From assembly GCA_947567595.1 (NCBI GenBank), contig CANOMQ010000025.1, positions 1 to 58,250 on the forward strand: a stretch of 58,250 nt of DNA. Direction: 5' to 3'. The notes beneath the pieces were generated by a model. The model ran no database searches, was not told where the DNA came from, and was given only the letters and a program-made list of their open reading frames with translations. The stretch comes from an uncultured Lachnospiraceae bacterium (GTDB lineage Bacteria > Bacillota > Clostridia > Lachnospirales > Lachnospiraceae). Below are positions 43,538-52,800 of this stretch, piece by piece (position 1 is the stretch's first letter; each line of letters opens with the position of its first letter). A program made the position numbers and the translations under genes.

Positions 43538-44735
43538 AACGGTAGTGACACTCAAAAAGGGTGAGGGAAGAAGCCTGAAGGCGGGCGGCTTGTGGATTTT
43601 TGACAATGAGATTGACACGATAAAAGGAACCTTTCAAAACGGCAGTCTTGTGGAGGTTCAGGATTTTGACGGATATGGAATGGGACGGGGGTTTATCAAC
43701 CAGAATTCCAAAATCAGGATACGCATGATGACGCGCAACCCAAAACAGCCGATAGATGACGTTTTTTTGCAGAAGCGGGTGCAGGCGGCGTGGGATTACA
43801 GGAAGGATACCGTGGATACGTCCTCGTGCAGGGTGATTTTCGGGGAGGCGGATTTTTTGCCGGGGCTTGTGATAGATAAGTATGAGGACGTGCTGGTCGT
43901 GCAGTCCCTTGCGCTTGGCATGGAGCGCTTTAAGGAGACCATTGTTGGACTTTTAAAGGAGGCACTTTTGGCGGACGGCATTCCAATACGCGGCGTTTAT
44001 GAGAGAAGTGACGCGAAGGAGCGCGACAAGGAGGGCATTCCCCGGGTAAAGGGATTTATCGGAGCTGACTTTGACACGAATGTCGCGATTGTTGAAAACG
44101 GTGTGCGTTACATGGTTGACGTGGCAAACGGTCAGAAGACGGGCTTTTTCCTTGACCAGAAGTACAACCGGCTTGCGATACAGAAGCTATGCAAAGGGAA
44201 ACGTGTGCTGGACTGCTTTACGCACATGGGAACGTTTGCGCTGAATGCGGGCATTGCAGGTGCGCGGGAGGTTACGGGGCTTGACATTTCCGAATTTGCG
44301 GTGCAGCAGGCGACGGACAATGCGCGGCGCAACGGCTTGCAGGATACGGTGCGCTTCCGGTGTGTAAATGTTTTAGAGGAACTGCCGCGCCTTGCCGCAA
44401 TGGGCGAGCAGTATGATGTGGTGATTTTGGACCCTCCGGCGTTCACAAAGTCGCGGCAGGCGACGAAGAATGCGGTAAAGGGGTATCGTGAGATTAACCG
44501 GAAAGGCTTGCAGCTTGTAAGGGACGGCGGGTATCTGGCGACGTGCTCCTGCTCGCATTTTATGACACAGGAGCTGTTTGCAAAGACGATACAGGAAGCG
44601 GCGAAGAGTGTGCATAAGCGTCTTAGGCAGGTAGAGTTTCGGACACAGGCGCCTGACCACCCGATTTTGTGGGCGGCGGAGGAGAGTTATTATTTGAAGT
44701 TTTATGTATTTCAGGTGGTAAGTGCGTATATATAG
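43530..44735 (+). CDS. rlmI: RlmI-type 23S rRNA methyltransferase
   Basis: A 401-residue class I SAM-dependent rRNA methyltransferase. N-terminal PUA-like domain (KKGEGRSLKAGGLWIFDNEI), a beta extension and a C-terminal Rossmann fold with VLDCFTHMGTFALNA (SAM loop), DPPAFTKSR (NPPY-like) and ATCSCSHFM with the catalytic Cys. RlmI methylates C1962 of 23S rRNA in E. coli. ATG 43530 follows GGAAAGAAGG and overlaps the previous gene. Last gene of the operon. Confidence 0.88.
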   Translation: MNETVVTLKKGEGRSLKAGGLWIFDNEIDTIKGTFQNGSLVEVQDFDGYGMGRGFINQNSKIRIRMMTRNPKQPIDDVFLQKRVQAAWDYRKDTVDTSSCRVIFGEADFLPGLVIDKYEDVLVVQSLALGMERFKETIVGLLKEALLADGIPIRGVYERSDAKERDKEGIPRVKGFIGADFDTNVAIVENGVRYMVDVANGQKTGFFLDQKYNRLAIQKLCKGKRVLDCFTHMGTFALNAGIAGAREVTGLDISEFAVQQATDNARRNGLQDTVRFRCVNVLEELPRLAAMGEQYDVVILDPPAFTKSRQATKNAVKGYREINRKGLQLVRDGGYLATCSCSHFMTQELFAKTIQEAAKSVHKRLRQVEFRTQAPDHPILWAAEESYYLKFYVFQVVSAYI

Positions 44736-44799
44736 GTGTATTTTGCCGAAATTGTTAAGGAAGCATGGTTTTCAAGCATGGTTTGGATGCATAAACATA

Positions 44800-44828
44800 T
44801 TGTAATTCCTAATCGAAGATGTTATAAT
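44800..44828 (+). promoter_or_regulatory. Promoter of the DUF5722 gene
   Basis: TTGTAA (44800-44805), 17 nt, TATAAT (44823-44828) within TGTTATAAT, 48 nt before the start. Confidence 0.65.
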
Positions 44829-44875
44829 TATGCATACTAAGTTAACAAAATTTAATTTTCTATTGGAGGTATTTC

Positions 44876-46483
44876 ATGAAAAAGAAATTATCGCTTTGGG
44901 CGGCGCTGTGCATGATGCTTGTGTGCGTTATGTCGGTAACGGCGTTTGCGGCAGGAACGGCAACGATTACACAGTGTATCATCAGCGGCGCAGACCAAAT
45001 CACGGTTACGGCGACGACAGCGGGCGTGGCAAGTGAGGATGGCAACCTGTACCTGTTTGAGATGAAGCCCTATCAGAATTCCATTGCGGGAAGGGTTGAT
45101 TTCTGCGCAGTGGCACCCAATGCCCCGACAGTAACCTTCACGACACCGCTTGGCAAAAACACGGCAAATTCCAAGCTGTGCTCAAGATTTGTGGTAGCGG
45201 CAAAGGCAGGCGGCGCATATACGGCAGTCAGTCAGGAGTTTTACATCACGAACCCGGAAGCAGGCGCGGCACATACGGCAGTCAATCCGGTTCCGTTGTC
45301 AATCAAGGGTATCACAGCCGATAACGCGGCGATTATGGTACTTCCGGAGCTTGGTGTGCAGCACGCGAGCTATGAGCTTGCAATTGACCGCTTCTTCACA
45401 CCCGGAGAAGGCGTTTCTTATACATACAACGGAAAGCCCTATAGCTTTAACAAGACAGTCGTAGCAGAGTATGACATGATTATGCAACTTTTTGCGGCAC
45501 AGAAGGTAGAAGTGACGATGAATATCGTAAACTACTACAATGCCGCAACGGCGCTTACGGTAAAGCCTTCCGCAAGGGTTGGCGGATACCGTCACTATGC
45601 GTTTAACATGGACGAGCAGCTTGGCGCGGAGTCGATTGAGGCGCTGATGGCATTCCTTACGGAGCGCTACAGCAATCCGGCGACAGGACTGATTACCAAC
45701 TGGATTATCGGCAATGAGGTCAACAACAATAATCCGTGGTACTTTGCGGGAAATTATAATGTGACAAACTTTACGTTAGAGTATGAGAAGGCATTCCGCG
45801 TATGCTACAACGCAATCAAGGCGCAGAACGCAAACGCAAGGGTGCTGACCTGTATCGACCAAAGATGGCTGTGGGAGGACGGAACGGCGAACCAGTATGG
45901 CGCAAAGAAGTTCATTGACGCGTTCAACACGGATGTTGCGTCACATGGAAACATTGACTGGGGCGTAGCATGGCACCCGCACCCCGTACCGCTTACAACG
46001 CCGCGGTTCTGGGATATGCCTTCGAATTATAGAGCGCTCCATCTGATTAGCAATGACGCGAATACAAAGATGATTAATCCACAGAACATGGACGTATTCA
46101 CAAATTATATGGCACAGCCTTCATTCCTTGCACCGAACGGGCAGGTAAGATATATCATTATATCTGAGATTTTGTTTAACTCGATGGGTTCTGACGAGGC
46201 AACACAGGCAGCGTCGTTTGCGTATGCATATAAGCTTGCGGAGAGAAATCCGCATATCAAGGGCTTTATTTTACATAGGGCAGTGGACGACCTTTATGAG
46301 AAGAAATCAGATAAAATAGCATGTGGTATTTATAACTGTGACGCAAACGGTATGGTCAGTACGCCAAAGCAGTTGTTTGAGGTGTTTAAGTATATTGACA
46401 CGCCGCAGTCGGCAGCATACACGCAGTTTGCACTTCCGGTTATCGGAATATCAAGCTGGCAGTCAGTGGGATGTAATCCGTAA
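44876..46483 (+). CDS. Exported DUF5722 protein, glycoside-hydrolase-like TIM barrel
   Basis: A 535-residue secreted protein: signal peptide to about residue 25 (MSVTAFAAG), an N-terminal beta domain (residues 30-130), then a DUF5722 barrel. WIIGNEVNNNNPW and YIIISEILF each place a Glu where clan GH-A enzymes have acid/base and nucleophile; IDWGVAWHPHPVPL is also typical. TTGGAGG precedes the ATG. A polysaccharide-degrading role is plausible but not established for this family. Transcribed alone. Confidence 0.8.
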   Translation: MKKKLSLWAALCMMLVCVMSVTAFAAGTATITQCIISGADQITVTATTAGVASEDGNLYLFEMKPYQNSIAGRVDFCAVAPNAPTVTFTTPLGKNTANSKLCSRFVVAAKAGGAYTAVSQEFYITNPEAGAAHTAVNPVPLSIKGITADNAAIMVLPELGVQHASYELAIDRFFTPGEGVSYTYNGKPYSFNKTVVAEYDMIMQLFAAQKVEVTMNIVNYYNAATALTVKPSARVGGYRHYAFNMDEQLGAESIEALMAFLTERYSNPATGLITNWIIGNEVNNNNPWYFAGNYNVTNFTLEYEKAFRVCYNAIKAQNANARVLTCIDQRWLWEDGTANQYGAKKFIDAFNTDVASHGNIDWGVAWHPHPVPLTTPRFWDMPSNYRALHLISNDANTKMINPQNMDVFTNYMAQPSFLAPNGQVRYIIISEILFNSMGSDEATQAASFAYAYKLAERNPHIKGFILHRAVDDLYEKKSDKIACGIYNCDANGMVSTPKQLFEVFKYIDTPQSAAYTQFALPVIGISSWQSVGCNP

Positions 46484-46502
46484 ATCATTTATAGTTGTTT
46501 TG

Positions 46503-46543
46503 AAATCCGCTTTGAATCGAATGGGTTCAGGGCGGATTTTTTT
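46503..46543 (+). terminator. Terminator of the DUF5722 gene
   Basis: AAATCCGC and GCGGATTT flank a loop of about 21 bases, followed by T7. Confidence 0.7.
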
Positions 46544-46644
46544 GTGTGCAAAATGTGCAGGGAGTCAGTGCGTAATTTTACAAAACTTTAAGATTTGAAT
46601 ATTTATCACTTGCATCAGGTCATCATAATGAAATCGGGAAACGA

Positions 46645-46674
46645 CTGAAATAGCGCGGTATGATAGCATTTCAG
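46645..46674. repeat. Inverted repeat in the non-coding gap
   Basis: CTGAAAT and ATTTCAG separated by 16 bases form a perfect 7-bp stem in the 380-bp gap 46484-46863, upstream of the next promoter. A run GGAGGGCTTTTTTG follows at 46681. Otherwise nothing gene-like is seen there. Confidence 0.3.
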
Positions 46675-46720
46675 CAGATAGGAGGGCTTTTTTGTGGATA
46701 TTTTTGGAAGTTTTGAATGA

Positions 46721-46749
46721 TTGACAGGGACTGGAAAGAGTGCTAATAT
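46721..46749 (+). promoter_or_regulatory. Promoter of the giant surface-protein gene
   Basis: TTGACA (46721-46726), 17 nt, TAATAT (46744-46749), about 105 nt before the start codon. Confidence 0.65.
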
Positions 46750-46863
46750 TATACAATAAATTATTAAATATTAAAAATTTATAAACCTGTTGGAGGCGGG
46801 CATGGTTTAGTGTTTAATACGGGGCTATGTCTGCTATTTTTCACAGGAAAGGGAGGAAATCTT

Positions 46864-49800
46864 ATGTTTCGTAGAGGACTGGCAGTTCTGCTTTGCAGTG
46901 CGATGTTGGCTGGAAGTCTGCCCGAAACGAGTTTTGCGGCAGAAGTTACAGAAACGACAGAGACCGTAACAGCAGAAACCGAAACAGCGGAAGCAGAGTC
47001 GGAAAAACAGACAGAGTATGCTTCCTCAAATTCAGAAGGGGATGTGCAGGCATCCCAAACAGCAGTTTCCGAGATACAGACCGTGTCAGGGACAGAAGAA
47101 ACAGAAAAGACAGAGACAACAGAGGCAGGAGAGACCGCGAAAACAGAGGGAACGACTGATGCTGTAGAGGTGCCTGCGGAAACCACAACGCAGACAGAGG
47201 AGAAGACAGAGACACAGACTGCCGCAGAGACAGAATCTGTGTCAGACACAGAGTTCGTGACAGAAACACAGACTGTCACAGAGACGGCAACGCAGACAGA
47301 GGAAACCACAACAATTGTGGAGACCGAAGAAGCGACCACAGAAGCAGAGACTGAGGAAGGAACCACGGAAGTGGAGACCGAGGAAGTTGAAAACGCAGAG
47401 GAGCAGGCTTCTGAGACATTAGGGAACGAATATGTTACGGTATCAAATGTAGAGGTGGCTTATAACAGGATTTCATTTGATTATGAGATTAAAAATAGTG
47501 ATATAGGGTATCTGTACGTAAATAATTTTAAAAACGGTAAGTACCTTCGCTATGATACCAGTGGAAGTATTGTGTTGAATGGATTAAGCCCGGCGACAGA
47601 ATACAAGTTTTACTTTACAGGATATTCGCCAAAAGAGAGCTATTATGAATTTTCACAGACAACAAAGGAATGCCCTTATGATGTAAAATATGAAGTTACA
47701 TCATCAAAGGCGGATGCGATTAATTTGTCTGCGGAGATTACAGCGAAGGAAGGCGCGGAGTATAAGCTGCCGGAGGGGTTCATATTAAGATGGAACTGTT
47801 TTGATGAAAACGGAAAGGAGATTTCCGACCTTGCGGGTTCTCGTCCAGTGTATGTTTCAGGAGATTCGCTTCCCGATAAAATAACGAGTGTTGTTGAAAA
47901 TCCGCAGTATCTCTTTGAAAACACAAAGTACACATTTGAACTGTGGATGAGTGAGCCTTCTTACAATGAGTTCAATCTTATATCACAGTATGCAAAGAGT
48001 AGCGGCAAAGAGGTGACAACACCGAAGTCCGTGGTTTCTGCTGTGGATATTCAATTTACACCGAGTGAAACAGATTCGTCTTGTGTTAATTATGCGCTTA
48101 CCACAGGAGAATATAAGGACAGTGTAGAAGGAGCTGTTTTCTTCCGTCTGAAGGGAAATAATGTGTGGAACGGGGAGTACTACAGCACCTTTAGCACAGA
48201 GAACGGGGCGGCGACAGGTGAACTGTATGATTTAGCGCTTGGAAGCACATATGAGTATATGGTGAATGCAGCCGGCTTTAAGAAGACAGGAGAATTTACA
48301 AACGGCGAGGCTAAGTTAAAATGGAATGCTTCTTATGATATGGGGGCTCTTGATGCGGTTGTAACATTCGAGCTTGATGAAACGACCAAGACAGAGGGAG
48401 CATCTTATGAGGTATATGGTGAATATAAACGTCATGCATCTGATGACTGGAATGATTATTCGAAAATAGATGACGGGCAGGATAAGTATGTAGCTTCTTA
48501 CCTGTTTCCAAATACCGAGTATGATGTAAAGTTTTCTGTTTGGGAGTACTTACCGGACGGTGGAGTAAACCGTTATCAGGCTTTTGAAACGGTTAAAACA
48601 AAGGAATGTGTTGTAAATACAGAGGTTGTAAGAACATTTATCAACGGTGCTTCGTTTTCCGCATTTTTGGATGATTCTGTAAGGACAACATATACAAGTG
48701 ATGTAGAAGTATATCCTTATATCAAAAATCAGGATGGAACATATACTCCTATAGCAGATCCTTATAGTATATATTTATACAAATATGATCCGGATGACTA
48801 TATTGACTATCATGGTATCGGTGGTTTGGAAAGCAACAAAGAATATGAAATTTCGCTTGGATACAGGCTTGACGACTACGACTCAGACAGCGATTTGCCA
48901 TATTTTGAATACGGTACAGTAACCTTTAAGACAGCGGCAGATAATAGGACAATTGCCATTGATAAACCGGAATCAGGTGTCAGTGGTGTTACAATTAATG
49001 GTGTGTTCAAAGGAAGTACATTTCCATATGGTGACGAAGCGAAGGCATACATATATTTGTTGTGCAGGGAGAGCGGTTCTGAAAAATGGAAGGAAATGGA
49101 CTGCTATTCTTTGTATGTAGATGAGGACTATGACTGGTCTTCTGAAATTGAAGAGAAATTTACGCTTTCCACAACGCAGCTTGAATCCGGCAAGAGCTAT
49201 GAATACGCTGTTGGTATAGGATCGAGCGAGCAGAAGGATATTAATAGTCTTAAGGATGTTAAAAAAGGAACAATCACACTTAAACCGGATGAAAGAAGCG
49301 TTGCGATTACCGGTACAACATCCCTCCTTGACGGTATGGTAATAAAAGCGGAGCTGTCAGGAAAATACATTGACGATTATAATGAGGCTTGTATCTTCTA
49401 TCGTGAAAAAGGAAAAGCAGACGCTTCATGGGATCTTGAGTATTTAGGCTTTGAAGGTGATAAGAGAGAAACATCTACCGTAATAACATCCTCTTTGAAA
49501 TCAGGTACGACATATGAGTATAAGACCTGTATGTCAGGAAAGCTTCCTGAGAAAGAGGAAGATTATGCGAAGCTGGAAAATGGCGGTGAATTTACTTATA
49601 CACAGCCGGAAAAGGATGACAGAGCGCTTGAGGCAGCGGTAACGGAGAAGCGCACTGCGGCTGATTTTGTCTTTACCCTTACAGGCAGCAGCCGGGCGGT
49701 AAACAATTATGTTACGATGTTCTACCGGGAAAAAGGCAGTCAGGACTGGCAGTATGCTAGTTCGTATTCTATAGGATGGGATAGCAGCCGGGCGACGGTT

Positions 49801-52800
49801 AATATGCACATTTCAAATCTGACCGGTGAGACAGAGTATGAGTATATTGCTGGTATCAGTAATAAACGTATTAGTTCTTATAATGGCTCTGTTGAAGACC
49901 TTACAGTAGGCAAAAAGGAAGGTACTTTTACTACAAAGGGTGATGAAAGAAAGCTTGCAGCACCTGTTGTTACGACGGGCTATAGCTATGCAGACATTGA
50001 GGTTGCAGTTGACGGACTTACAACAGACGATACGGATACCTATGTTTCACTTTATCGGAAGAATACGGAAAGTCAGAATGCGAGCTGGTATCGTGTAGGC
50101 CGTTCTAGCGTTAACAGCAATCGTAATACGGCGAAATTCAGCCTGAGTGGCTTAGAGCCGGGCAAGATCTATGATTATGCGCTTGTAGTTTCGGATAGAG
50201 ATACGAGCATTGTTCCCGATAGTGACGAATTTAAAGCATTATCTGAAAAAGGCAGGGCGCTTGCAGATAAGTTTGAGACAAAGAAATCAGAGTACACGCT
50301 TAATATTACAGAGGATGATAAGAGCGTATTTGATAAGGTAATCTTAAAGTTCAAGGCAGAAAGCGCGACAGAATATAATGAGCGAAACTTTGAGGTTGCA
50401 TTTGAGGTACGTGAAAACGAATCGGGCGATTTGGTGGAGAAGGGCAGAAGAACAGTATTGTTAAACAGTACTGACTATACTGCGGAGGCAATTTTCACAA
50501 ATCTGTCAGAGAAGACAAAATATGACGTAACGGCAACCTTATATGCAAAGATTGTAAGAAATAACAGTCTTATAAGAGAAGCAGTAGCGACGAAAACGTA
50601 TTCATTTACGACAAAGGCAGCGGCAGCACCTACAGAGCTTAAGGCGGATGTAACAGACATTTATTTGAATAGCTGGAATCCGGATTATAATGCGGCCAAT
50701 GCGATTGATGTAGTAGAGATTAGCGTTCCGGAAGGCGCTTCCAATGAGGTGACTTGGAAGTCAAGCAATCCTGATGTGGTATATGTATCCAACCGAGGAA
50801 TTGTAATTGCAGGAATTCCGGGTGAGGCGACGATAACGGCTGCATCTGTACTGGCTCCGAGTGTTACGACGACTGTTAATGTACACGTGAAGGATTATGT
50901 GGTAATACTTACTGATAAGGATGCAAAGACAGCAACACCAGTTTTGTATAATAGTCTTTATACCCTTAAAAACAAGAGGAGTGAAAATGTTGCTTATGCA
51001 ACGACAACCGATAACGGAAAGTCATTTTTACCTGTAAAAGCAACAGGAACCTCTGAAGATCCAAACATTGCATACTGGGATGAGAACGAACAGTGTATCA
51101 TTTCCAAGAACGTGGGTGTGACTTACATTACATTAGAGGCAGACGGATATAAGACGGATTTGGAAATTGCAGTATATGCTGAGTCACCGGATTTTGACTT
51201 AAACATTTATTCGGATGAAGAGAGCTCTTATCCGGCAATCAAGAATGATAAAGGTTATCAGATTGCTGTAGGAGAGGATTATCGTTTGTCAGCAACCGCA
51301 AACCCGGAAACAGTAGATTATGATATTTATGACGTATTGACCTTTACTTCATCGGATGAGACTGTCCTGACAGTGAGTGATTATGGTACTGTGAATGGCT
51401 TGAAAAAAGGTACAGCGACTGTTACGGCAGCTTATGATGAGAAGACAATCAAGGAATGGGCTTCTGAACCGGATGCTCCTTCGGAAATTAAAGAGCTTGC
51501 AAAAATTCCTGATTTGAAAAGTAAGACAAAAACCATTACATTTGACGTAAGACCGACCTATTCGCAGAGCTTGCCGGAGGCACATGCAATTACAAACGTC
51601 CACCAAAAGCTTGGTGATTTAAAGCTTGGCGAGGGCTGGACATGGCGCGATCCGGAAACACCACTTTACAGTCTGCCCAATAATGGCAATGCGTACTATG
51701 AATTTGAGGCAGAGTATACAGGAACAGAGTTCTACAACTATGAGGGTACGGTAAGGGTTTACCTTAGCACCATTACCGGCGTTCAGGTGACAAACAATAA
51801 CAGAAACGTGATTTCGGCGGATGGCAAGGATTCGATGACACTGACTGTAAAACCGGTACTTTATGGTTATTCAGGATTGGTTGAAGGCGAAGGCAAGGAC
51901 TATGAAGTGTCATTCACAGATGCCAATGTCACAGTTACACCGGATACTGCCGGATATAAGATTACGGCATCAAAGAAGGGCAAGTATACCTTAAAGCCTG
52001 AGATTAAGGTGAACGGCAGCGTAGTTGCTACCGGAAACTATGCAATTACGGTTGTTGACGGCGAGCTGGTTGACTATATTGATGTTGAGCCGGAAACGGA
52101 TAAGAAGAACGTCACGATAAAGGGCAATACAATTTATTTCAACAGCAACGCAGGCATAACGGATTTTAAATTGAAGGCTGCGGCGTATAAGAGAGGCATT
52201 GACAAAGACGAGAAAGATAAGGAATTAACAACCACAAAGCTTACATGGACGATTTCTGATAAGTCCGTAGCGGATGTTGATGCGAAAGCAAGTGACAGAA
52301 CGCCTACAGTGAAGATTAAGGGCGAAGGCCACGCGGTGATTCAGGTAACGGCAGGAGACGATGCGAAGGCATCAGCACAGTTCAGGCTGGAAGTTAGAAA
52401 TTATAAGCCGCGTGTTGAGGGTGATAAGATTACCGTAAATACAGCGTATGACTACGGCACTGATGATGGTATTGCACTTTCTGCAAGGCAGTACGGAGTC
52501 GTATCGGTTGCATCAGCATATGGCGATAGTATTAACGACGTACAGGTAGTATCAGCAGATGTTGAGGATGGTGCAAGCATAAGCGGTAAGATTTCAAACG
52601 ATTTTACGGCTGTGTATTATCACAGTTCTGATACGGATGGTGACAACTGTGAAGAGTACTATGTCATTAAACCTGTCAATCCAAGCATGGCAGCAGGAAA
52701 GCATAATGTAAAGCTTGCAGTAATAACAGATTCAGGATTTACTTATACCTATCCTTTGGCAATTACCGTTCTTAATAAACAGCCGAAGGTAACAGCAAAG

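Noticed and set aside
46810-46863. Earlier GTG start for the giant surface protein
   Set aside because: It would place 18 extra residues before the signal peptide and lacks a good ribosome site, whereas ATG 46864 has AAAGGGAGG.
46890-47366. Minus-strand Ser/Val-rich and Arg/Leu-rich open frames opposite the giant gene
   Set aside because: They are shadows of the low-complexity T/E-coding stretch and have no start signals.
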